From assembly GCF_000321225.1 (NCBI RefSeq), contig NW_004450323.1, positions 1,342,085 to 1,406,084 of the forward strand: DNA of 64,000 nucleotides. The letters are read 5' to 3'. This document shows, in pieces, positions 11,790 through 22,079 of the stretch. The notes beneath the pieces were generated by a model. The model made no database searches. It was not told where the DNA came from and saw only the letters and a program-made list of their open reading frames with translations. The position numbers and the translations under genes were made by a program. Source of the DNA: Odobenus rosmarus divergens (Eukaryota; Chordata; Mammalia; Carnivora; Odobenidae). Positions within the stretch are counted from its first letter, which is position 1. Each line of letters opens with the position of its first letter.

Positions 11790-11982
11790 GGGGCACCTGG
11801 GTGGTTCAGTCACCTCTGCTTTCGGCTCAGGTCATGATCTCAGGGTCCTGGGATCCAGGCCTGCATTCAGCTCCCTGCTCAGCAGGGAGTCTACTTCTCC
11901 CTCTCCCTCAGCCCCTCCCCACCCTCCATCTGCCCCACTCATGCTCTCTTTCTCTCTCAAATAAATAAAATCTTAAAAAAAA
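11790..11982 (+). mobile_element. SINEC, about 100 bp from exon 3
   Basis: Complete copy with a small internal deletion in the head. Duplication AAGAATGTTACTTAA / AAGAATGCTACTTAG. It ends 97 bp beyond the exon 3 donor in transcript sense, so it is the first repeat in intron 3. Confidence 0.93.
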
Positions 11983-12078
11983 AAGAATGCTACTTAGCTT
12001 AGGCTTGGTTTTAAACCTTTATGTGAGAGAAAGATGATATGTTTTTGGAAAGTATTATTTACAATCATCAAATCTTAC

Positions 12079-12175
12079 CTGAGGATTCCAACCTGGATCT
12101 AATTTCTTAACCACTGCGATATACTCCTGCATCGCTTGATTGGGGCTTGAATCACCAAGTGCTTTCCATGCTTCC
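12079..12175 (-). CDS. ACBD6: ACBD6 coding exon 3 (residues 96-128)
   Basis: This 97-nt exon lies between acceptor ACTGTAG| and donor CAG|GTAAGATT. It completes Trp96 and then encodes EAWKALGDSSPNQAM, QEYIAVVKKLDPGWNPQ. It is the last helix of the acyl-CoA-binding domain; the Tyr in QEYIAVV matches ligand-binding Tyr73 of ACBP. The remembered human protein has SPSQAM where this one has SPNQAM. The exon ends on a codon boundary, so the next exon (outside the window) should start in phase 0, with the IPEKKG-type linker in human. Other frames through this exon give short ORFs that are not coding. Confidence 0.96.
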
Positions 12176-14835
12176 CTACAGTAAAGAATATCCAAAATGA
12201 TCTATCATTATCTATGGAAGTAACACAAATGACACATTCCTTTTTAGTATTAAAAATTGGCATGCACATTTTAAGGATGTGAGATATATATATATAAGCC
12301 ACAGATGAGTAGCTCTCTTTTTGCATTCACAATGGTCTATACCAACACACACCTTACGCCCCACCACCTAAGGAGCCTTTTTAGACATTTTTTTTCCTAA
12401 TCACCCTCCCCCATGAAATTTTGTAACACAGATATATTGCATATCGAATGAATCTTAGAAGACCACAAACAACTGTAATATCCAAGATTTTATAACTCCC
12501 CAAAACCCACCTTTCAACCCTATTGAGAAGGTATGATCTACAGACCAATAAAAGTAGTTTCCACCTTATACAGCATTTTGGTAACATGGGAACAATCATC
12601 ACACAAAATATTCCCTAGAAAAATGTTTTGAACTTTGTATTTAAGCTGTGAGAAATACACCTTCCCCTTTTGCTGTTATCTCAGCTATAAGCTGCTGGTA
12701 GTGGATCCTGATGCAAGGACTTCAAAAAGTGAGGGGTGGCAAGGACAGAGGTAAGAATTTTCATGAGTAAGAGGGTAGGGACCACTTGCAGTATGAATAT
12801 CAAGAGCAATAGTTGAGTCCTGTGCCCCCTTCTGAGTCATGCTTTTCTTCTCTCTCCTGTAAGCTGCCAAGACAGGCTCCTTCTTGGTCTTGCCCTGCCA
12901 ATTCTTACTACTTCCACCCAGGAAGTAGATCCACTGATTCACTGTAAAACACAATTCAGTGCCACAGTTTTTTCACTACCTTCCTGCTCCCACAATGAAT
13001 ATAACATCTTTTGGAGGTTTTCCAAATTTATTTTTCCTGACCCTGTTGAGAGTTACCTGTATACATCCCAACACTCTACCCCTAAGTATATCAGCATATA
13101 TCAAACAGGAAACTTAACATTAATACTATTATATAAACATAGACTACCTTCAGATTTCCCTGATTTCCCAATAATGTCCTTTATAGATTTCTTCTCCCAG
13201 ACCACGAGCCAATCAAGATTCACACACAGCACTGAGTTTTGTGTATCTTAAGCCTCTTAATTATCTTCCATGATATTGATATTTTTTGAGTCCAAACCAG
13301 TTGTTTTATAAAATCTCTCTCAATTTGGGTTTGTCTGATTGGTTTCCTCACCAACGTGGTATTCTTGCCAAAAATGAATAATCATGATTAGAATTAGGTT
13401 TTGGCAAAAGCAATATATAGGTAACATGTCCTTCACAATGTATCACATTAGGGGCACATGACATCAGTTTGTCCCTCCCATCATCACAGATAAGATTAAG
13501 GACTTGGTAGAAGCAGTATCTCCTGTTGTCTTCCTTGTAATGAAAAAGTAAACTGAGCGTCAGATTGTGTAAATGCTCCTCAGTAGTTTTTCATCTAATG
13601 GTTTCAGCATCCATTGATGATTCTTGCCTGAATTATTATAGTGGTTGTAAAATCAAAACTTCTCAAAATTGCTAAAAACAATGAAAAACCAGGCAAGCAT
13701 AGGGGAAAAAAATAATGCTGAAGTTATGAAATTTCAAAAATTAAAACAAAAAACTCACAATAAAAGTTGCATCAGGTATTCTCCACAACAGTAATAAAGT
13801 GTCAGAGAACTATTTGTTATCATCAGCAAAGAAAGCTTCTGCTAGAACGGAAATCAAAGCACTGCTTCCTTCACTGAGAATGTCCTACACAAAGTCAGCA
13901 GAACTAAACATGGGCCTAATGACATAACTGATTTACAATGAAGTTCAAGCTTTGCATGACTTTACAGCCGGGTAACAAATAGTTCGCAGACAGGCAACCT
14001 GTCAAGGGACCACATTTTGAGTAGCACTGCTCTAGAATGTAAAGTTAGAATCCATTTTTAGCACTCTTCTCTCTTCAACCATATTTCATTTTTTTTTAAA
14101 CCCTATCCTTTATACTTTTAATTACAGGGCTGACGCTTCCAAAGTTCTTCCTCCTAAAACTAAGGGTCCCTATTGTATGCAATTTCTCTTTTTTTTCACT
14201 TAGACAAGGTAAGAGTAAATAAGACCTCATAGGATAAGGAGGAACCTCTGAATTAGAAGTAAAAAAACTGGGACGGGGATAATCTTTTTATAGATTTAGG
14301 GAAGAAGTGGATTCAGTATCTTTTTTCCCCCCTTTCTTCCCAACCAGTTATTATAAGCACTTCACTGTGGTGTGGGTGGGGCAAGGTACAGAAGAGCGCT
14401 AGAGAGAAGAAGATAAAATTGGGGCAGGGGAGAAGAATAAAAATGGGGACTTATCCTGTTCTTCTCCCTTCCCATCTTCCTGTCCATTCAAAGATTCCTA
14501 CACAGGGCAGAAGAGGTGATCCGTTAGGGGCTGTATGACAGGATAGGAAAATCTCAAGCAATAGCTCTTACCATCACTCTCTAAGAAGCTATCTGTATAT
14601 AAGGAGTGTATGTCTATCATGAACTATGTGTATACCAACATCATGGCATGAGAATCCTTTAGGAGACTTAGCTAAAAGCGGATTCTTTTAATCTCTCTCC
14701 CAATTGCCTGTTGTTAGCACAGTCTACAGCAGAGAGATTAATATAAAAATAATTCTTTAATCTGCTCACTACTTTCTAATTCCTAAACACCTAAACCATT
14801 TCCAACAACCTCATTAGATTCCAAGAATTTCTTAC
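12176..14835 (-). other. ACBD6 intron 2
   Basis: 2660 bp with no SINE at all, which is unusual for this window. 13100-13680 is an old LINE fragment (listed separately). The rest is AT-rich sequence in which I see no exon or clear repeat. Short open frames in it have no recognised similarity. Confidence 0.8.
13100..13680 (-). mobile_element. Old L1M-class 3' fragment
   Basis: CAATTTGGGTTTGTCTGATT, CACATTAGGGGCACATGACA and GCATCCATTGATGATTCTTG are hallmarks of ancient L1M 3' sequence in inverse orientation. The same family appears on the plus strand at 5190-5730. Confidence 0.55.
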
Positions 14836-14900
14836 CATTTTTGCTTTCCTTCAAAATCAAAGAAGCTTGGTTTAGGAGTATTACAATTTCCAACTTTGAC
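14836..14900 (-). CDS. ACBD6: ACBD6 coding exon 2 (residues 75-96)
   Basis: This 65-nt exon is too short to appear as a free-standing ORF. After acceptor ...CAATTAG it reads VKVGNCNTPKPSFFDFEGKQ followed by K and the first two bases of a Trp codon, then donor TG|GTAAGA. This is the loop and third helix of the ACB domain, and the Lys before the split Trp matches ligand-binding Lys54 of ACBP. The phase (two bases left over) fits exon 3, which begins with the G that completes TGG. The acceptor has a weak pyrimidine tract (the plus strand downstream is purine-rich: gaagggagggaaaaaaataaag), which is normal when read in reverse. Confidence 0.95.
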
Positions 14901-15072
14901 CTAATTGAAGGGAGGGAAAAAAATAAAGAACTTATTTTTCAAAGAAATGCCAGAGAAACTTTTTATTTTCAAATTTATTATGTATACTCAGTAACTATAG
15001 GTTAGAAAATATTTGCATCTATATAGAATAACAAAATTTAACATTCTTTGTAAAAGCAAACAAAAAAACAAA

Positions 15073-15245
15073 ATTTTTTTTAAAGATTTTATTTATTTAT
15101 TCATGAAAGAGAGAGAGAGAGAGGCAGAGGGAGAAGCAGTCTCCCAAGGAGCAGGGAGCCCGACGCGGGACTCGATCCCAGGACCCCGGGATCACGACCT
15201 GAGCCGAAGGCAGATGCTTAACCAACTGAGCCACCCAGGCGCCCC
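15073..15245 (-). mobile_element. SINEC in intron 1
   Basis: Complete minus-strand copy. The duplication is A-rich and imperfect (CAAAAAAACAAAATTTT / CAAAAAAACAAATTTT). Confidence 0.93.
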
Positions 15246-15911
15246 CAAAAAAACAAATTTTAAAACACAGGCCGCTTTGGCTTACTGCATAAAACCACTG
15301 TTGTCTAATACTGTGATACATAAAAAAAATATGAGTCACAAACACTTGCATTCCTAAACTAGTAGACAAATTATATATACAAGGCAAATTATAGATTATG
15401 TGATCCTTATTACCATTTATCATATAGAATTTTTAAACGTGCAATAAACAAGCTGTGAAGTACAGTTTATCAGAATTCACAATTCTGTTTATTTACGTTG
15501 ATTCTCATTACACTATCAGCATTTTATCTCTCCCAAATTCCAGGATAAAGAATACTATTTGTAAAGTATCCTATTATGAAACTAATTGATACAAATATGG
15601 ATGCTGACAGCCTTGCAAAAAACTTTCAAAGGGTTTTCCAGCAACAATATAAATTCTATCTACTCCATAATAAGCTCGTCTTGTTTGTGGCCAATACTTA
15701 TTTGTAATCCTCAAATAACATTTGTAGTGAAATTATACGTTATTTTCATTGTGAATAAACATAAATGAAATTCACACAAGTGCAGAACTCACTATACAGC
15801 CCGTATTCCCACTGCCAAAAGTAATCTCTGATGAACTCTCACAGCATTTACTCCGCATACTTCTGACAGCAGCACTTTCCACTTTCACCTGGTGTTAGAA
15901 AGTTTTGGGTA

Positions 15912-16105
15912 GGGCGCCTGGGTGGCTCAGTTGGTTAAGCGACTGCCTTCGGCTCAGGTCATGATCCTAGAGTCCTGGGATCGAGTCCCACATCGGGCTC
16001 CCTGCTCAGCGGGGAGTCTGCTTCTCCCTCTGACCCTCTTCCCTCTCATGCTATCTCTCATTCTCTCTCTCAAATAAATAAATAAAATCTTTAAAAAAAA
16101 AAAAA
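15912..16105 (+). mobile_element. SINEC
   Basis: Complete copy with a perfect 15-bp duplication AGAAAGTTTTGGGTA at 15897-15911 and 16106-16120. Confidence 0.96.
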
Positions 16106-16129
16106 AGAAAGTTTTGGGTAAAATCTCAT

Positions 16130-16620
16130 CTTTCTATCAGAACACAGTCTCTAGGAAACCATTCTTAACTCACTCATTGCACCTTATATAGTGCCTAACC
16201 TATGGTAGTAAAAAATGTTTGTTGAATGGAATGAGTATGTCAGGCATGTGTTCAACCAAATACCTATTTTTTCCTAATACCACAATCCAACCCCCAACTA
16301 CTTCTCAGAGACCTTCTCGTCATCTACTATTACTTTTATACACTTGAATTTTACTAAAATCAAACTGATGGTCTACTCACTAACAGACTGATCTACTCAC
16401 TGCTTTAAGGATTTTTATTCTGAGTTTCCCTCATGTTCCTGCCCTCGCCTAAAATGCCTTCTCCTCTTCCGTCAGCTTTTCACACCTTTCAGTCCCACTC
16501 AAGGTTCAGATTATAAGAACTCTTTCAGTCTACAATGATCTTATCCATCTCTGAATTCATAACAAGTATCATCTCCATCATTTGCTTAGCAATTAATCAC
16601 ATGGCCCTCTGATGAATATT
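16130..16620 (+). mobile_element. L2 fragments
   Basis: TAGTGCCTAACCTATGGTAG followed by TGTTTGTTGAATGGAATGAG is an L2 3' end. 16430-16620 (CTGCCCTCGCCTAAAATGCC, CCACTCAAGGTTCAGATTAT) looks like L2 body. Confidence 0.6.
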
Positions 16621-16729
16621 AAAATGTCCACTCACAAAGGAGCAGCCCTATTATAAGGGGACAGAAGGAAGAAACAGTGAGAGAGCAGAAACAGTGAGAG
16701 AGCATTTCTTGATCACCACAAACCAAAAG

Positions 16730-16910
16730 CTTCATATATGTAATGGCAAATGAACCATGCAACAATCCTGTTAGGTTTGCCATTACAAACTCATTTTATA
16801 AATGAGTACAGAGACTCTAAGGAGGGATGCAGAGTTCACACATTAGCAAATCCTGAATTAGTAGTCAGGATGTGAATTTAGGACTATTTGACTCCAAAGT
16901 CCAATATTCC
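16730..16910 (-). mobile_element. MIR
   Basis: Inverse-orientation MIR core: CATTTTATAAATGAGTACAGAG, then TTCACACATTAGC and TCAGGATGTGAATTTAGGA. Confidence 0.65.
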
Positions 16911-17332
16911 TTTTCTATAGCACTCTGTTTTACATGCCACATCAAATCTAGGCATCTCCAAATCACTTCAACTACTGGATTGTTAGAAACATGAGAGAAA
17001 CTATGACACATCATCAAAACAGCAGTCATTACTATTTTTGTTTTTTATCCAGACACCAGCCAGTGGTAGAAACAAATACCAATATCTATCTATTCTCCAT
17101 TTCTCCCACAGTAATAGAAGTCTCAGCCAGACACACGTGTAGTCATCCAGCAAACCATTACATACACCGTGCAACTTCGGCCCAGGGAGAGGGGACTGGA
17201 TGTGTGAGAAAGTGATATAAACATCTTCCCTGAAAAGAAAGGAGGGCTTGTCCTTCCCTTTCCCTGAGCTCTGGCTAGAACATGCATGTAAGTGATGATG
17301 AGCCATCTCTGGCCATGGAAAGAGGATCTGAG

Positions 17333-18833
17333 AGGAACAATTCTCAAAATTTTTGGTCTCATGATCTCTTTACACTCTTAAAAAATGAGGACCCCAAGGA
17401 GCTTTGTTTATGTGGGTTATATCTCTCAATATTTAACATATTAAAAATTAAGATTGTAAAAATGTGTATTAACTAATTTAAAAATAATAAACTCATTAAC
17501 ATATTTAAATAACAAAATTTTATGAAAAATAACTGTATATTCTAAAGCACAAAAAGCTTAGTGAGAAAAGTAACACTGTTGTACATTCTGCACATCTCTT
17601 TAATGTCTGCCTTAATAGAAGGCAGTTGTATTCTCATATCTATTATCTATTCAATATACTGCAATATGTTGCTTTGGTTGAAGTATATGAAGAAAAAGCT
17701 CACACAGATACACTGTTACAAAAGAAAAAAGTATTTTAGTAGCCTTTTCAGATAATTGTGGATATTTTTTCTTTGATACCACACCAAAACTCAACAAATG
17801 GCAGTTTCTTCAAGATTGGATGCAATGTGGATTCTGATGTTGTATCAATGAATTTTTCCTTCTGCTACATTAAAATCCATTGGTCTGACTTGCACTTTGA
17901 ATGGATCTTTTACTCACACATAATTTGTAACATTCCATGCAATATTTGGAAAATATGGTTCACTGAGTTATGCATTCCTTCCCAATGTTGACACATTATA
18001 CAAGAGCAGAAGTTACAATCATTAGAATCACCATTAATCTCATCGAAAAAGTTCTTAAGTATCAGGAAGCTGTCAAGTTCATGTGACAGACACAGATTTT
18101 CCAAACCTCTAATTTTCATTTGAAGGCTCAAATGTGACCACTGGCAACAAACACTGTCAGCTGTTTTCCTTAAAGTGACAGGCTCACTTCATTCACTTTG
18201 AAGAAACCATCTGCCAAATACTGAAATTTGAATAAGCAGAGTTAATCTGTGAGTTGTTTTATTAAGGAAAAATGATGTTTCATGAAAAATGTGGACAGCT
18301 CAGCTTGCAACTCAAAAACTACACAAGTGCTTTATCTCGAAATGGCCAACATAATTCAGTGTGCAGAACTGCCTTGCATGTACTCCCCATTTCATCACAC
18401 ACAATATTAAAAAGGAAACACGAGAGGAAACACAAGCAGGGGGAGTGGGGGAGGGAGAAGCAGGCTTCCCGCGGAGCAGGGAGCCCGATGTGGGGCTAGA
18501 TCACAGGATCCTGGGATCATGACCTGAGCCGAAGGCAGACGCTTAACGACTGAGCCACGCAGGCGCCCCTATCAAAGACATTTTTAAGTGAAATTGGCCT
18601 TTTTTTTTTTTTTACTCTGAGTACATGGTGGTAAAATATATGACTACTAGTACAATTTGCTGTCACTGCCTTGATTCATGCTGATGCATCGGCAGTTTTA
18701 TCAAAGAGAAAAAAGGCAAATAATGTCTTAGTATTATTAGGAAAATAGTTTTGTATCTTATAGATCTACTGAGAAAGTCTCAGGGATTCTCAGCGGTCTC
18801 TAGACCATAATTTGAGAACTGCTGCCTTGGGGG
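17333..18833. mobile_element. hAT-like DNA transposon remnant with terminal inverted repeats
   Basis: The left end AATTCTCAAAATTTTTGGTC and the right end (reverse complement CAGTTCTCAAATTATGGTCT) form imperfect terminal inverted repeats. The interior matches a repeat I recognise from mammalian genomes (TTAGTGAGAAAAGTAACACTG, TCAGATAATTGTGGATATT). A minus-strand frame near 18.1-17.9 kb contains CLSHELDSFLILKNFFDEIN, which may be a transposase relic. It is interrupted by a SINE at 18414-18573. The family name is uncertain (hAT type by its termini). Confidence 0.65.
18414..18573 (-). mobile_element. 3'-truncated SINEC inside the DNA transposon
   Basis: The head and body are present, but the AATAAA/A-tail side is missing at the lower-coordinate end (it starts at AGAGGAAACACAAGCAGGGG). 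Loss of the 3' end is unusual for a retroposed copy and suggests a later deletion. Confidence 0.88.
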
Positions 18834-19683
18834 AATGGCTGAACTACAGAACAGAAAAAGACTAATCCCCCAGATGATCTCATGAAGCAGAATTACCGTA
18901 GCAGCCCTAGGTCACCTACCTCCAGACCATTATGTGTGATGAAAATAAAAGCTCAGCAGCTGACCCTATATTCTAACTGATACATAAGCTTTTGCATTCC
19001 CAAATTCAAACAATAGTTCTGAATCAGAAAAGACTGGGTAAATAAAACTACGGGATTTTAGGACATGATGAGCAACAGTTTCCAAATCATTGAATAATGA
19101 ATCAATAGCTATAGAGCAGAGTTATAAAATGTGCCATTTTAACAAAACACCCAAACTCTGTTCTGATGTATATATGATAAAACAATGTTTTAACAAAGGA
19201 GGCTAATGGCAAATGCCAGTGAATCATGTGTGGCCAGGTTAAAGTAGGAGAACATGCTGGGTATCCTCACTGTGCTGCTGCTGAAGGCTCTGGTGAAATG
19301 AAGCTAACAGGGGTTTGAAATTTTCATTATCCTATAGAGTCTTCACAGGTGTCAATTAGTTATCTTTTGCTGGGAAAGTGTAGGCTAATGCAGAGGACCA
19401 AAAAACTGTTCATTGGTGTGATCTTTTTGAAACCTCACTAAAAGATGACTTTGGAGCCACAGGCTTATCTGAGACTAAAAGAGCTACGATGTTAGGTAAG
19501 TTTAGGGTTCTGAAAAGAAGGTTCACAGCTCAGCTTATTTCTGTTATCTTCCTGGGGACAACTTTATTTCATTCGGCCTCCAAAATGCAGTGCTACTCTG
19601 AATACAAAATGTAATTGTTTCATGAGAAATTCTGGTCCATGCATCAATTATATTGGAATTTCAACTTTATTATGCTATCAAAG
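18834..19683. other. ACBD6 intron 1 sequence without recognised content
   Basis: About 850 bp; no exon or clear repeat is seen. Confidence 0.6.
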
Positions 19684-19845
19684 ATGCTTTTTTATTTATT
19701 TGACAGAAAGAGAGAGAGAGAGGACACACAAGCAGGGGGAGCTCTGGCAGAGGGATAAGGAGGATACACAGTTCGATCCCAGGACCCTGGGACCATGACC
19801 TGAGCCGAAGGCAGACACTTAACGACTGAGCCACCCAGGTGCCCT
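19684..19845 (-). mobile_element. SINEC, diverged
   Basis: Minus-strand copy with a shortened tail and body, ending GAGCCACCCAGGTGCCC. Confidence 0.88.
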
Positions 19846-19896
19846 AAATATTTTATTTTTAACAGAATTCTGAAATAGTGTTAAAAATAGCATCTT

Positions 19897-20098
19897 TGGG
19901 GGCACCTGGGTGGCTCAGTTGGCTAAGCATTTGCCTTCGGATCAGGTCATGCTCCCAGGGTCCTGGGATTGAGCCCCGCATCGGGCTCCCTGCTCTGCAG
20001 AGAGCCTGCTTCTCCCTCTCCCACTCCCCCTGCTGTGTTCCCTCTCTCGCTGTGTCTCTCTCTGTCAAATAAATAAATAAAATCTTTTAAAAAATAAT
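19897..20098 (+). mobile_element. SINEC
   Basis: Complete copy with an A/T-rich tail (AAATAATAATAAAATATTTA). Confidence 0.93.
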
Positions 20099-20111
20099 AA
20101 TAAAATATTTA

Positions 20112-20261
20112 AGAGGGCCTGGGTGTCTCAGTTAAGTATCTGACTCAATTTCGGCTCAGGTTATGATCTCGGGGTCACGAGATGGAGCCCCGCCTCAGGC
20201 TCCACAGTGGGCATAGAGCCTGCTTAGGATTTTCTCTCGCTCTCAAAAAAAAAAAAAAAAT
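20112..20261 (+). mobile_element. SINEC, internally shortened
   Basis: The head GGGCCTGGGTGTCTCAG lacks several bases and the CT-rich part is reduced. It ends in a run of A. Confidence 0.85.
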
Positions 20262-21000
20262 TTAGAAGAGATTGATGAAAATTGTTCCAATGTCATATCC
20301 AGAATACCTGGATGAAGTGAGGATACATTGGACAGAATGGTTACCAGTTGACAGGTGACTATAGTTCACTGATAACTCAGAAATCAGATATTAATAATGA
20401 TGACACTAATAACAGTAAATAAAGTTATGCCCTAGAAAGAAAAAGAATGTTCTCCAGGGAATTTGGAGAAAAGCAGTCTTATGCTGCCCAGAGAATTACT
20501 AGTCAGACATGTTGAAGGTCCTAGCACAACGTTCAATAAACTCTTCTTGTTTAATAATTGAAAGTCTGATTTTAATGTTATTGGGACAGGATAAATAACC
20601 AGAGAGAAAAAAGATATCCAGAACTTCTGCAAGAAAGCAAATTCCAAGGCCAATTCAGGGGCAATTTTCATTCCACACTGTAATTTATACCATATGTATC
20701 CATGGCTATGTGTCTCAAGTCACTTTAACCGGTATTCATAACTGAAGTTCATCAGTCTTCAAAAGAAGATTCATCTCTATTCAGTACATTCAGTTGAAGA
20801 ATACAGAGGGACCCTACAACTATTTTTTTTTCTTAGAAGAATACAGGAGGAAATAGATACCAAGAAGCAAAAGAAAGGTTAAAATTTTTTAGTAAAATAA
20901 AATGGGCTATTCCCCAGAACGTCATTGCTTCCAGTGTTCCAAAGAGCTGGAGTTTTCCTAAAATGTTATTTAACTCTTGTTAGCAATTTTTCCCGTGTTT
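20262..21000. other. ACBD6 intron 1 sequence without recognised content
   Basis: No exon or clear repeat seen. Confidence 0.6.
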
Positions 21001-21014
21001 AAATCTAGACTCCT

Positions 21015-21198
21015 AGGGCGCCTGGGTGGCTCAGTTGGTTATTTGGCTCAGGTCATGATCCTGGAGTCCCGGGATCGAGTCCCACATCGGGCTCCCTGCT
21101 CAGCAGGGAGTCTGCTTCTCCCTCTAACCCTCTTCCCTCTCGTGCTCTCTCTCTCTCATTCTCTCTCTCTCAAATAAATAAAATCTTTAAAAAAAAAT
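21015..21198 (+). mobile_element. SINEC
   Basis: Copy with a short deletion in the head. Perfect 14-bp duplication AAATCTAGACTCCT at 21001-21014 and 21199-21212. Confidence 0.95.
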
Positions 21199-21224
21199 AA
21201 ATCTAGACTCCTCAAGTAACTTTC

Positions 21225-21330
21225 TAAGTCTCTTGAAGGCAAATACCATCATGCTTTTTCTTCTTTGCACTCCCTGCAGGCATAACACCCAAGTGTTTTG
21301 CACATAAAAGATGTTATACAAGTATTGGTT
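21225..21330 (+). mobile_element. L2 3' end fragment
   Basis: CTTGAAGGCAAATACCATCA through CACATAAAAGATGTTATA resembles the L2 3' terminus. Confidence 0.5.
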
Positions 21331-21429
21331 GATTATAATAAAGCAATTATTTCTCCTTCTGGTACCTTTGACTCTTTGAATGATAAATCAGACATGTCTT
21401 ATAGGACATTACGATTTTTATTTCCAGGT

Positions 21430-21565
21430 AAAGTTCAGAGCCTTAGAGTCAGGAGCTACAATCTAGTTCTAGTTCTGACTGATCTGTCTGTATGACCCTA
21501 GGCAAGTTATCTACTCTCTTTGGGCTTCCCTTTCCTTTCCAGCAAAAGAAGAGGATTATTTCACC
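21430..21565 (+). mobile_element. MIR
   Basis: MIR core in plus orientation: CCTTAGAGTCAGGAGCTACA, TATGACCCTAGGCAAGTTAT and TTTGGGCTTCCC. Confidence 0.7.
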
Positions 21566-22079
21566 TGGTGTTTACTAGCCCTAAAGTGTTTATAATTTTA
21601 TCTAAAAATCAGAAGCCCATTCAGTCAAAACATAAGTCTAACATATTTAGGATTTTAAAAATACAATAACAAAAGTATAATACTTTATTTTGTATTGCAC
21701 CACCCTTTTATTACGATCATGTAATTTTCTTGGAGCTCACAATTTTTTTTAACATTACTTCCATGTGACCATAATACTTCCATAATTACCTCCATATGAC
21801 CCTTCAGCAAGAGTGAATGATAAATCTTATTTTATCATCCTCATCTGTAAAGGTTCTGAAGCTGGTAAAAGCATTAAGCGCAAGGTCACTGTGCAAGTCA
21901 GAGAAGACATGGAAAACTGTCATTCGGTGTCCAGCAAATATCACCCCCAGGAGAGCAGAAAGGCCCTCTCCATATTCAGAAGGATGCTAATCCTTAGTGG
22001 ATGATTATACATACACACACGCAAACTTCATTACACCTAGCCATCAACCAAGCACGTTTACTATTAGATTTTGGAGGAC

